Part shown: piece after piece, positions 1 to 6,218 of the stretch
Numbering within the stretch: the stretch's first letter is position 1
Layout: each line of letters begins with the position of its first letter
Origin: an uncultured Clostridium sp.
GTDB taxonomy: Bacteria; Bacillota; Clostridia; Clostridiales; Clostridiaceae
Length of the DNA: 9,561 nucleotides
Direction of reading: 5' to 3'
Assembly (NCBI RefSeq): GCF_937920395.1
Contig: NZ_CALEVF010000367.1
Location: 1 to 9,561, forward strand
Notes under the pieces: generated by a model
Databases searched by the model: none
What the model saw: only the letters and a program-made list of their open reading frames with translations
What the model was told of the DNA's origin: nothing
Position numbers and translations under genes: made by a program

Positions 1-327
1 TAAGTAAGCCATCAATGAGCTAGTTGAAGCATTTGTTCCAGTATCTATAAGCATATTTTGAGAACCTTGCTGTATTAATATTGAATCACCTTGTCCGACA
101 TTTATATAATGAACCTTTAAAGTACCATCTACAACTTTAATATCATTACCAATTGAAATTGTATTTTTTTTCTCTTTAGATACTTCTTTAGTTATAGCCT
201 TATTAGTTCCTACTTGTTGCGGAGACACTGTTGACGTGGTATTTTGAGATGTACTTGAGCAGCCAATTAAGCTGAACATAAACATTAATACCAAAAGAAA
301 ACTTAGACCCCTTTTCATATTCCTCAT
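1..327 (-). CDS. Lipoprotein with ComEC-like metallo-beta-lactamase domain (N-terminal part, cut by window edge)
   Basis: This is an open frame of 109 codons that runs off the left edge without a stop. The start is the ATG at 325-327, chosen because AAGGGG lies about 7 bases upstream. A second in-frame ATG lies three codons in. The product starts MRNMKRG, then has a hydrophobic stretch (residues 8-21) ending in the lipobox LIGC with Cys23, so it is probably a lipidated surface protein. A polar Ser/Thr/Gln/Lys linker follows. From residue 70 the text LKVHYINVGQGDSILIQ, then MLIDTG (92-97), is the opening of the metallo-beta-lactamase fold found in ComEC/Rec2-type proteins. In that family the domain is a predicted or shown nuclease or hydrolase. 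The HxHxDH metal site would lie beyond the edge and cannot be checked. The role is inferred: extracellular hydrolase or nuclease. Lipoprotein confidence is high, enzyme family good, substrate unknown. Confidence 0.85.
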   Translation of the reverse strand, partial: MRNMKRGLSFLLVLMFMFSLIGCSSTSQNTTSTVSPQQVGTNKAITKEVSKEKKNTISIGNDIKVVDGTLKVHYINVGQGDSILIQQGSQNMLIDTGTNASTSSLMAYL

Positions 328-360
328 GCTAATCCCCTTAAAATATATTTTAATATTATA

Positions 361-382
361 ATTTCATAATAATTTCATAATA
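361..382. repeat. Two tandem copies of an 11-bp AT-rich repeat
   Basis: ATTTCATAATA occurs twice head to tail between the promoter candidate and the start of the lipoprotein gene. One repeat unit is close to one helical turn, so two protein subunits could bind the same face. This is only suggestive in such AT-rich DNA. Confidence 0.5.
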
Positions 383-410
383 ATATTATCATACATATTT
401 TTTTATTCAA
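383..410 (-). promoter_or_regulatory. Possible promoter of the lipoprotein gene, overlapping an 11-bp tandem repeat
   Basis: On the minus strand TTGAAT (405-410) and TAATAT (383-388) are separated by 16 bases, a plausible sigma-A promoter about 55 bases before the lipoprotein start. The DNA is so AT-rich that such matches arise by chance, so confidence is modest. Just downstream is a perfect 11-bp tandem repeat, ATTTCATAATA at 361-371 and 372-382. It would sit over the start of the transcript and could be an operator. Confidence 0.35.
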
Positions 411-477
411 AACAATTATAAGAAAAATGAAAATAATTTTTATAAAATGTTAATTGAAATAAATATGGATTTTCTAT

Positions 478-521
478 GGGTAGCACTTACTATAAATATT
501 ATCAACCATCAAGTGCTTCCC
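478..521. repeat. Inverted repeat at the 3' end of the three-repeat protein gene
   Basis: GGGtAGCACTT (478-488) pairs with AAGTGCTtCCC (511-521) with one T-T mismatch and a 22-base loop. It is a GC-rich stem in otherwise AT-rich DNA and overlaps the last codons of the gene ending at 502. On the minus strand no long T run follows, so it is a poor match to a classical intrinsic terminator. It may still end or stabilise the transcript. Confidence 0.5.
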
Positions 522-1260
522 TTATAGCTCTTGTTGCATTATCACCAAAATACTTACCTAATAGCCTACTTAACCCATATCTAGCAAAAGCTTTTCTGTT
601 AATTTGTTCATTTCGTAATTTAGTTTTTAAAATTAACCATTTCACAGCACTGATCCTATTACTTTCAGATTCCCATGTGCCATTAGGAACTTCACTATTC
701 ACTATCTCCCAGGGTGATATTTCAATTTTATACACAGCTTTAATTATTCTAAATAAACTAGAATAATAGTAATGTAACGATCCTAGTCCATTCTCCTCAA
801 GAAGACTCCAAGTTAATTTTTCTTTTACATCCTCTATATTCCATTTTATTTCAACTTCAAACACATATTTTAACGCATCAACTCTGTTTTTTTCTATTGT
901 CCAATAATTTTGAGGTACTTTATCATGACTAAATTGCCAAGGCTGATACTGGTCCTCTGGATAAGTACATATTATATAACGAATAGCTGAGCGTCCAAAT
1001 AACTTTGAAGCAGTATGGAGTTTGTACTTGGTTAAGAACATCTTGGATACTTCTCTTTTTACATCATCTTTATTATATTTAAGTCTCTCACCAATTAAAT
1101 ATTTCAACAATTTAATAGCAACCTCTTTTGCTTCTTCTACATTTCTATTAGCCCAGAACCCTGATGGGAAGTTCGAAATTGTGCCTTGTAATAAAAACTC
1201 ATATATTTCAATATCATCTAAATAAGCAAGATCATTATCAGTTTTAAAGTTTATACACAT
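502..1260 (-). CDS. Three-repeat protein of unknown function
   Basis: This gene encodes 252 residues. ATG at 1258-1260 is preceded by GGAGGG about 8 bases upstream, so the start is secure. The protein has no signal peptide or membrane segment. It is built from three diverged copies of one unit: residues 31-110 (FPSGFW to PWQF), 115-186 (VPQNYW to PWEI) and 191-250 (VPNGTW, truncated before the PW motif). Each unit opens with [FV]P-x-x-[FYT]W, followed by a helix of the type NR-x-x-A-x-K-[WY]-[LV]. The middle is Lys/Glu rich with a conserved Gly-Leu or Leu-Phe segment, and a PW[QE][FI] close leads to the next unit. Similar uncharacterised repeats exist in Firmicutes; DUF4046 is a candidate from memory, unverified. 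The gene has its own promoter candidate and stands alone between the relaxase and the lipoprotein, so it is accessory cargo. A nucleic-acid or protein-binding scaffold is possible, but nothing here proves it. Confidence 0.85.
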   Translation of the reverse strand: MCINFKTDNDLAYLDDIEIYEFLLQGTISNFPSGFWANRNVEEAKEVAIKLLKYLIGERLKYNKDDVKREVSKMFLTKYKLHTASKLFGRSAIRYIICTYPEDQYQPWQFSHDKVPQNYWTIEKNRVDALKYVFEVEIKWNIEDVKEKLTWSLLEENGLGSLHYYYSSLFRIIKAVYKIEISPWEIVNSEVPNGTWESESNRISAVKWLILKTKLRNEQINRKAFARYGLSRLLGKYFGDNATRAIREALDG

Positions 1261-1286
1261 ATCAATAGCCCTCCATAACTATCTAA

Positions 1287-1313
1287 ATTATAGACAAACC
1301 TTTTGAATATCAA
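1287..1313 (-). promoter_or_regulatory. Candidate promoter of the three-repeat protein gene
   Basis: On the minus strand a perfect TATAAT (1287-1292) lies 26 bases before the start codon. A TTGATA (1308-1313) is 15 bases upstream, shorter than the ideal spacing. A register with GATTGA gives 17. It lies just downstream of the hairpins at 1325-1377, which would insulate it from the relaxase transcript. Confidence 0.4.
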
Positions 1314-1324
1314 TCACTTTATAA

Positions 1325-1353
1325 AAAAGCTTTATCCTATAGAATAGGCTTTT
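1325..1353 (-). terminator. Probable rho-independent terminator downstream of the relaxase gene
   Basis: Read on the minus strand, AAAAGC and GCTTTT (1348-1353 with 1325-1330) enclose a partly paired core around CTATAG and are followed by a run of Ts. This is the expected form for ending a leftward transcript. It lies about 230 bases after the relaxase stop and just before the promoter of the next gene. The structure overlaps a longer inverted repeat (1331-1377), so two folds compete. Confidence 0.5.
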
Positions 1354-1377
1354 ATATTTATCTATCTATAGGATAAA
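1331..1377. repeat. Perfect 12-bp inverted repeat with 23-base loop
   Basis: TTTATCCTATAG (1331-1342) is exactly complementary to CTATAGGATAAA (1366-1377). The left arm is also part of the smaller terminator-like hairpin at 1325-1353, so only one of the two can form at a time. Confidence 0.7.
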
Positions 1378-1584
1378 CTAAGTATTGCAATGCTATTGTT
1401 ATTTAATCGGTACTGACAGTTTGAATATATATTCACTCCAAAAATATCCTTTTTAAAGCCTTTTTTATTTAGTTAGCTATATTATATCCTAAATATAAAA
1501 ATCGTCTTAAATAGCAGTATAAAACGTTTTTAAATATGTTAAGAATATATAACTCATTGATGGTCAAAATAAAATTAATTTTAA
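1378..1584. other. Gene-free AT-rich spacer
   Basis: No coding frame with a convincing start was found on either strand. It holds a 14-bp perfect palindrome, TGAATATATATTCA (1422-1435), and a 12-bp palindrome, AAAATTAATTTT (1571-1582), just after the relaxase stop. Together with 1261-1377 this makes a 324-base intergenic region. Confidence 0.6.
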
Positions 1585-3627
1585 CTATAAACTAGGTTCT
1601 TGGCTTCTGCTTTTATAGTTCTGTAATTTTTTCTTTTGTGATTTTTTCTTTTGTCTATCATTTTCAAATTTACCTTCTTGGAACCTCTGATCTATTTCAT
1701 TTATTAAAGTACTGATTACATCAAACAATAAACTTTTTTCACTATTAGATTTTACATTATCTTTGATATTAGGATTACTCTTTTCATTAATAATTCCTTT
1801 TTCTGATATTTTAAAATCTTTCATAAAGTTATCTTTATTAAAATAATTTTTGACTAATTTTTGGGATACTTCATTTAATTTTTCATTCGAATGACATTCC
1901 ATATAAAACATATTTTTATACACTTCATTTATTTTAAAATTAGGATATTTTTCTTTAAGCTTTTCATTATTATTTACGTCTAATATATTTAAAATTTCTT
2001 CTTGTTGCTTCGAGTTATATTTACAAGGTACATTTTTAAAATCATCTGGCATTAAAGTTTTACCAAAGTATTCTTTACTCATAATAAACAATTCTTTTTC
2101 TTCTAATTTTAGATTTACTCTACTTTCCCATTCAGGATACATTTTAGCTAATTTAATATCATATATATTATTTATAATTTTCAACGAGCTTTTTAAATCA
2201 ACTTTTCTATTAAACATTTTTTCTAAATTTTTAAGTGTTTTATCAGGTACATTTTTAGCACTTTCAGGTTTTGATAAATCTATGTTATATTTTTTTACAA
2301 CTCCATTAAAAACAGTTTCTATGTGATCAATATCTTCTTTAACGGATTTTGTGAATCTTGTATTATTATTAAATATATTATCTAACGATTTTTCCAAATT
2401 TTCTTCTTTTACTTTATCTTTTAATAATAGTATTTCGTCAACATTAAGTATTTTTTTATTATCAACCGTAGTATTAACTATTTCAATTCTTTCATCAATA
2501 TCTAATTTATTTAAATCCAAATTACTATAGTTTACATTTAAAAATCTATCTGCTTCAGTTTTCAAAATACTAATTGCTTCATCAAGTATTTTTTCTTCTT
2601 TATCAACTCTATTTAGTTTGTTTGTTTTATCTATACTTTCATCTTTAAAACTTAAAGATTTTTCCCATTTTTTTAACTGCTCTATTCTATTATTTACATT
2701 TTCATAATTAATAAATATTTTTAATTCTTTAGCTGCATTTTTCAAAATACTTTTTTCTTTTGGAGAAAATTTTCTATAGAACTTTTTATAATTATCATGT
2801 AATTTTTTTTCTTCTTTATATTTTTCTAAGTTAATTATAGTATTGTTATATTCATTAATAACTTTATTCTTGTTTATCTTTTCTGATTCCCTACCCTTAC
2901 TATTTATATCTCTAGCTATATACCCCTCATGTATTGTTGGTTGCTTTTCATTTCCTAAATTTTTATTACTTTCACATGTTATAACTTCACTTATTCCATT
3001 ATTTTTTAATGCCTTATTTGTCATTACTTCCCACTGTTTTCTCCACGATTGCATTGTCTCTTTTTTATTCCAATCAGTGCTATCTATTTTCCTAGATTTA
3101 TATTGACCGCTTTTTAATTTAATCTTATTATTATCTTTATCTAATATGTATTCTTTTTTTGCTTTTGCTCCCCAATCCCCATTTTCTTTAAACGGTCTTA
3201 TAGTTAACATAACATGAAAATGTGAGTTATCTTTCTTATCATTATGTATACAAATATCTGCTACCATTCCTTTATCAACAAAAGCCTTTTGACAAAATTC
3301 ATATGCAAGTTTTTCTTGTTCTTTTATATTTAATTCATTTGGTAAAGCAATATTAAATTCTCTTGCTAATTGTGCATCATATCTCTTTTCAACTTTTTCA
3401 ACTTCATTCCATAACTTCTCTCTATCAAATACCCAACTAGGAGAATTTTCAGGTGCTAATATTTTCGTTACTGGTTCAATACTTCTTGTATAATGTTTTG
3501 TCTCTTGACTTCTTTCATCAAATAATTTTTCACCACTTCGATAAGCAGCGCAAGCTACAGAAGATCGTGTATTACCATCACTACCTGATCTTGATATTAT
3601 TTGTCCTGATAAATGATATATTGCCAT
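1585..3627 (-). CDS. mobA: MobA/MobL-family (MOBQ) relaxase
   Basis: This 680-residue relaxase nicks one strand at oriT and carries it into the recipient through a tyrosine link. The N-terminus MAIYHLSG is typical of MobA/MobL proteins. Tyr29 (in AAYRSG) is the likely nicking tyrosine, Glu90 lies in EFNIALP, and the metal-binding motif is His128-N-D with His136-F-His138-V-M. Residues from about 240 on are Lys/Glu/Asn rich with long predicted coiled coils and no recognisable helicase or primase motif. Two similar short segments (MYPEWES, KYPNFKI) recur near residues 510 and 575, and the C-terminus is strongly basic. The start is set at the ATG at 3625-3627, which has GGAG 8 bases upstream. A longer frame beginning at 3651 adds eight residues before the family's normal MAIYH start. 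Candidate oriT lies directly upstream, and two small mobilization genes diverge from it. Confidence 0.93.
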   Translation of the reverse strand: MAIYHLSGQIISRSGSDGNTRSSVACAAYRSGEKLFDERSQETKHYTRSIEPVTKILAPENSPSWVFDREKLWNEVEKVEKRYDAQLAREFNIALPNELNIKEQEKLAYEFCQKAFVDKGMVADICIHNDKKDNSHFHVMLTIRPFKENGDWGAKAKKEYILDKDNNKIKLKSGQYKSRKIDSTDWNKKETMQSWRKQWEVMTNKALKNNGISEVITCESNKNLGNEKQPTIHEGYIARDINSKGRESEKINKNKVINEYNNTIINLEKYKEEKKLHDNYKKFYRKFSPKEKSILKNAAKELKIFINYENVNNRIEQLKKWEKSLSFKDESIDKTNKLNRVDKEEKILDEAISILKTEADRFLNVNYSNLDLNKLDIDERIEIVNTTVDNKKILNVDEILLLKDKVKEENLEKSLDNIFNNNTRFTKSVKEDIDHIETVFNGVVKKYNIDLSKPESAKNVPDKTLKNLEKMFNRKVDLKSSLKIINNIYDIKLAKMYPEWESRVNLKLEEKELFIMSKEYFGKTLMPDDFKNVPCKYNSKQQEEILNILDVNNNEKLKEKYPNFKINEVYKNMFYMECHSNEKLNEVSQKLVKNYFNKDNFMKDFKISEKGIINEKSNPNIKDNVKSNSEKSLLFDVISTLINEIDQRFQEGKFENDRQKKKSQKKKLQNYKSRSQEPSL

Positions 3628-3664
3628 AATGTTATCTCCTTTCCTCAACATTAACGAAGTTAAT

Positions 3665-3785
3665 TTTTATCACGCTTGACGATTTTTTATAAATTTTCTC
3701 AAAATTTCGCGCACACCATGATAGTGGTGTATAAGTGCGCCCTTACTATGTATTGGGAATATTATATCACTTAAATATTCCCTTT
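3665..3785 (+). other. Origin of transfer (oriT) of MOBQ type
   Basis: The + strand holds ATAAGTGCGCCCTTA (3731-3745). Its core matches the nic region known from RSF1010-like and staphylococcal pSK41/pGO1-like plasmids (TAAGTGCG with nicking before CCCT). By analogy the nick falls between G3739 and C3740. Immediately 5' is the hairpin ACACCA (3713-3718)/TGGTGT (3725-3730), as in those plasmids. A second pairing, GCGCAC (3709-3714) with GTGCGC (3735-3740), would enclose the first arm and hide the nic. Other inverted repeats are AAATTTT/AAAATTT (3691-3707) and GGGAATATT/AATATTCCC (3755-3763/3774-3782). Because the hairpin lies left of nic on the + strand, the two small genes on the right should enter first and the relaxase gene last. 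Confidence 0.9.
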
Positions 3786-3792
3786 TCAAATT

Positions 3793-3821
3793 TTTACTTT
3801 TATCATTAATTATGGTACAAT
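3793..3821 (+). promoter_or_regulatory. Extended -10 promoter for the two small mobilization genes
   Basis: TTTACT (3793-3798) and TACAAT (3816-3821) are 17 bases apart. TGG (3813-3815) gives an extended -10. The promoter lies 30 bases before the first gene and directly beside the 9-bp inverted repeat of oriT (3755-3782), so relaxosome proteins bound there could repress it. Confidence 0.6.
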
Positions 3822-3850
3822 TAATTAAAATAAATAAATGAGGCGATAGT

Positions 3851-4090
3851 ATGGCTAGTAAAACTAGTTTAAATTCCATTGACGAAAAAATAAAAAAGTT
3901 GCAAGATAGAAAGAAGACATTACAGGAAAAACAAGAAAAAGAGATAGGTATTTACTTATTGAAATCTTGGGATATTAATTCTTTAGATACAAAGAGTATC
4001 TTTAAATTAATTGATATGAATAAACCTTTTAATGTTGATACTTTGCCTAATACAAATGATAAGCCTAGTACTCCTCCTTTGCAGGCATAG
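3851..4090 (+). CDS. Small coiled-coil mobilization accessory protein (TraC/TraD-like)
   Basis: The product is 79 residues. ATG at 3851 follows a weak GAGGCG ribosome site. The first half is a charged helix (IDEKIKKLQDRKKTLQEKQ, about residues 10-28), then EIGIYLLKSWDINSLDTKSIFKLI, and a polar Pro/Thr/Asn tail from about residue 57. The layout is a Lys/Glu coiled coil followed by a short I-G-x-x-L-L-K segment. It resembles the small TraC/TraD proteins next to the oriT of Agrobacterium-type MOBQ plasmids, which bind near oriT and help the relaxase. The gene is transcribed away from the relaxase with oriT between and is followed one base later by a second gene of the same kind. The family link is by appearance only; a role in the relaxosome is inferred mainly from position. 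Confidence 0.75.
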   Translation: MASKTSLNSIDEKIKKLQDRKKTLQEKQEKEIGIYLLKSWDINSLDTKSIFKLIDMNKPFNVDTLPNTNDKPSTPPLQA

Positions 4091-4091
4091 T

Positions 4092-4340
4092 ATGAATGAT
4101 ATTGATGTAGTTAACTGTAAAATTAAAATTTTAGAACAAAAGAAAAAATCTCTTGAAAATTCATTACATAAACAAGATAGAAAAAATCGTACTAGACTCT
4201 TAATTCAAACTGGTGCTTTATGTGAAAAATATTTTGATATTGAACATTTAACCCTTACAGAAAGAGAAGAAATTTTTAATCTTTTTTCATCATATATTAA
4301 AAATAATATTCCAATCAAGTATAAAACTAATGCTGAATAA
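4092..4340 (+). CDS. Small TraD-like mobilization accessory protein
   Basis: The product is 82 residues. The start is the ATG at 4092, one base after the previous stop, giving MNDIDVVNCKIKILEQKKKSLE. The same frame opens at 4032, but the extra 20 residues are an out-of-frame reading of the previous gene and are left out. The protein has a charged helix (residues about 5-25), then RKNRTRLLIQTGALCEKY (about 28-45). That fits the K/R-x-R-T-R-x-L-I-x-x-G-A-L-x-E-K signature I associate with TraD/MobC-like proteins. An acidic helix with LTEREEIFNLFSSYI follows. With no visible ribosome site of its own it is probably translated by coupling to the upstream gene. Its last four codons and stop lie inside the left arm of the terminator. 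The accessory role at oriT is inferred from family resemblance and position. Confidence 0.75.
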   Translation: MNDIDVVNCKIKILEQKKKSLENSLHKQDRKNRTRLLIQTGALCEKYFDIEHLTLTEREEIFNLFSSYIKNNIPIKYKTNAE

Positions 4341-4366
4341 TTTTAAAGTTATTCAGCATTAGTTTT
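4323..4366. terminator. Strong bidirectional terminator between the mobilization and actin-partition operons
   Basis: An 18-bp perfect stem (4323-4340 with 4349-4366) has an 8-base loop. On the + strand the right arm runs into TTTTTATTTT, ending the small mobilization genes. On the minus strand the outer part is also T-rich, so it can end the opposing partition operon, whose last stop is at 4460. The left arm contains the stop codon of the second mobilization gene. Confidence 0.9.
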
Positions 4367-4459
4367 TATTTTAAAATATCTATATTTTCTTATTTCATTA
4401 AATATTTTCATATAATATATTTGTAGTAATTTTAAAATAAAAAATAATATATTTAAGCC

Positions 4460-4798
4460 TTAAAAATCACTTTCTATTTCATCTGATTCATCAATTTCGC
4501 TAATTACTCCATTTATATTGTGAACAATTAAACCTTCTTTCAGTTGTTCATTTTGTTCATCTATTTTCTTAATATAATTTTCTTTTATACCAATATTATT
4601 ATAAATAATACTATCAATTTTAGATTCAATTTTATCTAATCTTTCAAGTACAAATTTTGTTTTTATACTTTCTCTCACTAACTCAATTATAAAAGGTGTT
4701 AATGATCGTTTTAATGCTTTTTCATTTAATATTTTATAAACATCATCTGGAAGTTCTTTAGCATTTACTACCATTCTTCCTCTTTTTTGTTCACCCAT
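4460..4798 (-). CDS. alp7R: Alp7R/ParR-like centromere-binding protein (ribbon-helix-helix)
   Basis: The product is 112 residues, starting at ATG 4796-4798, which overlaps the end of the actin gene (ATGGGTGA) and points to coupled translation. A start six codons earlier (4816) has no ribosome site and is less likely. A basic N-terminus with strand RGRMVVNA (about 7-13) and two helices (DDVYKILNEKALKR, then TPFIIELVRESIK, to about 47) fit a ribbon-helix-helix DNA-binding fold. A coiled-coil-like segment (LERLDKIESKIDSI) follows, and the tail is very acidic (EIDESDEIESDF). Such proteins bind repeats at the centromere and hold the growing end of the actin filament, often through the C-terminal tail. 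They usually repress their own operon, and candidate sites are at 6042-6134. Assignment rests on size, fold pattern and position directly after the actin. Confidence 0.8.
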   Translation of the reverse strand: MGEQKRGRMVVNAKELPDDVYKILNEKALKRSLTPFIIELVRESIKTKFVLERLDKIESKIDSIIYNNIGIKENYIKKIDEQNEQLKEGLIVHNINGVISEIDESDEIESDF

Positions 4799-6005
4799 TA
4801 TTTTTTGCCATCTCATTTATTGAAAGTATTTCTAATGCTGTTAAATTTATAGTTCGACTTGTAGGTCTAAATATTTCTCTTTTGTCCTCTTCTAATATTT
4901 CATTTAAAAAGAAATGATTATTTTCTGCTGCTTGATCTGTCATATGTTTACGTAATGATATTTTTATATATGGTTCTAATATTGGTGCTTCACCACCAAA
5001 ATATACAAATTTTATTACCTTGTTTTTAGTTTTAAATGCATTAAATATCTGTAATATTAACATATCTGAATACTCTTGTAACATTTCTTTTATCATATCA
5101 GTGAAATCAAATTGTTCTCCGATATTTTCATCTTTTAGTATATATTTTTGTTCTTTATAATTAGCAACAACAAACTTCTCCAATACCCCTAAATCATGAA
5201 AATATTGAAGTCCTTTTTCTTTTCTAAAAGTTTCAAGTGTACCTAAAAATGGTTCAATATCTATAACTTTAAAACTATCTCTTGTTTTCGGTGCCGTAAG
5301 AGCTTTTCCTAGAATAACTGCATCAGTAGATCCTCCACCTATATCTGCTAAAACAACTTCATAATCATTAAATTTACTTGTTAATTCTTGTCTTTTTTCT
5401 ATTTTCATAACACTATTATCATCAGTTACTAATTTATAATTTATTCCATGTCTTGCAACCTCAGATTCAATTCTACATTTAGCATTTTGAACATTTATTT
5501 TTATTGTTTTTTCCATACCTAAAGTAATTATTTTAACTTCATGCTCACCTAAAAATCTTTTTTCCATTTGATTTTCAGCTATGCTAAATCTTTCCGCACG
5601 CTTTAACAGCCATATAGGCAGCATCATACTCATATAATCTATATTAACTGTATTATCATCTTTAGATGACTTTAAGTTAGTATAATAAGCTATAGCTGCT
5701 AAAAATGATGCGTATGGTATTACACTTTTTATCTTATCGTGCATATTATTCACATGCAAATTTGATAGTTTACTTTTTTCAGCAAATTCACCTACTAAAA
5801 AAAATTTTTCTTTATCATTGTACTTTGTTGAAATAACTAATCTATCGAGTAATTCCTTCGTTTCTGTAATTGGTGATACAAACATTTCTGAAGCTTCTTT
5901 TTCTGAAATTTCAACAACATTAGTAGGAATTTCAAAGTAATATCCATCCACCATAAAATTATTTGTACTATTTCCAAAGTCACAATTTAATCTTTTAATA
6001 TCCAT
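4791..6005 (-). CDS. alp7A: Alp7A-like plasmid-segregation actin
   Basis: This 404-residue actin-like ATPase should form filaments that push or pull plasmid copies apart. Visible actin motifs are phosphate-1 (DFGNS, 9-13), phosphate-2 (DIGGGSTD, 221-228) and the adenosine motif (FGGEAP, 336-341). Blocks such as LPIWLLK (129-135), CRIESEVAR (177-185), PFLGTLETFRKEK (252-264) and FDFTDMIK (299-306) resemble Alp7A of Bacillus subtilis plasmid pLS20 as I remember it, more than ParM of R1. The start is ATG 6003-6005 with GGAG 7 bases upstream. An ATG at 6011 is only one or two bases from that ribosome site and would add Met-Arg. The stop overlaps the start of the partner gene. Promoter and repeats directly upstream are arranged as expected for autoregulation by the partner. 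Confidence 0.92.
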   Translation of the reverse strand: MDIKRLNCDFGNSTNNFMVDGYYFEIPTNVVEISEKEASEMFVSPITETKELLDRLVISTKYNDKEKFFLVGEFAEKSKLSNLHVNNMHDKIKSVIPYASFLAAIAYYTNLKSSKDDNTVNIDYMSMMLPIWLLKRAERFSIAENQMEKRFLGEHEVKIITLGMEKTIKINVQNAKCRIESEVARHGINYKLVTDDNSVMKIEKRQELTSKFNDYEVVLADIGGGSTDAVILGKALTAPKTRDSFKVIDIEPFLGTLETFRKEKGLQYFHDLGVLEKFVVANYKEQKYILKDENIGEQFDFTDMIKEMLQEYSDMLILQIFNAFKTKNKVIKFVYFGGEAPILEPYIKISLRKHMTDQAAENNHFFLNEILEEDKREIFRPTSRTINLTALEILSINEMAKNNG

Positions 6006-6021
6006 CCTCATTCTCCTTTAT
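6003..6021 (-). promoter_or_regulatory. Ribosome binding site deciding the Alp7A start
   Basis: The minus strand reads AAAGGAGAATGAGGATG. The GGAG is only one or two bases from the first ATG (6009-6011) but 7 bases from the second (6003-6005), so the second is the better start. Confidence 0.7.
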
Positions 6022-6041
6022 AATTAAAGCTTATTTTTTTA

Positions 6042-6134
6042 AATGACACTTTAATGACACTTGTAATTATATTTTACTACACTTATATGTAAAAAACAAT
6101 GTTTTAATTAGATAAATGATAGTTAAGTGTCATT
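6042..6134. promoter_or_regulatory. Candidate centromere/operator of the Alp7 system (three 10-bp repeats)
   Basis: AATGACACTT occurs twice in direct orientation, 11 bases apart (6042-6051, 6053-6062), and once inverted as AAGTGTCATT (6125-6134). The paired copies lie just downstream of the promoter -10 and the inverted copy upstream of the -35. The promoter is thus bracketed. This fits binding by the ribbon-helix-helix partner both as centromere and as repressor site. Only three copies is few for a par centromere, so degenerate copies may be missed. Confidence 0.65.
6066..6093 (-). promoter_or_regulatory. Promoter of the alp7AR operon
   Basis: On the minus strand TTTACA (6088-6093) and a perfect TATAAT (6066-6071) are 16 bases apart. 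The start point should fall within or next to the paired AATGACACTT repeats, about 50 bases before the actin gene. Confidence 0.65.
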
Positions 6135-6218
6135 TGAATATGTTTGATTTTATAATATTCTCTTTTCCTTTTTTTTAGATACTTTACTATTTATTTTTAT
6201 AAAAGAATGAATTCTCAT

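Noticed and set aside
476..766. Open frame of 96 codons on the plus strand
   Set aside because: It lies antisense inside the three-repeat protein gene, has no ribosome site and no sensible protein features.
1022..1225. Open frame of 67 codons on the plus strand
   Set aside because: It is antisense to the three-repeat protein gene and has the Ser/Leu-rich composition of a reversed AT-rich gene.
1405..1480. Very short GTG-started peptide on the minus strand after GGAG
   Set aside because: About 24 codons beginning near 1436, with no conserved feature, and an equally good chance match in AT-rich DNA.
2843..3106. Hydrophobic open frame of 87 codons on the plus strand
   Set aside because: It is antisense to the relaxase. 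The apparent membrane protein character comes from reading Lys/Glu/Asn codons in reverse.
3670..3879. Open frame of 69 codons on the minus strand across oriT
   Set aside because: It covers the oriT hairpins and the divergent promoter, overlaps the start of the first small mobilization gene, has no ribosome site and resembles nothing.
4032..4091. Earlier start for the second small mobilization gene
   Set aside because: The extra 20 residues are an out-of-frame reading of the preceding gene with no ribosome site. The ATG at 4092, one base after the previous stop, gives the expected coiled-coil N-terminus.
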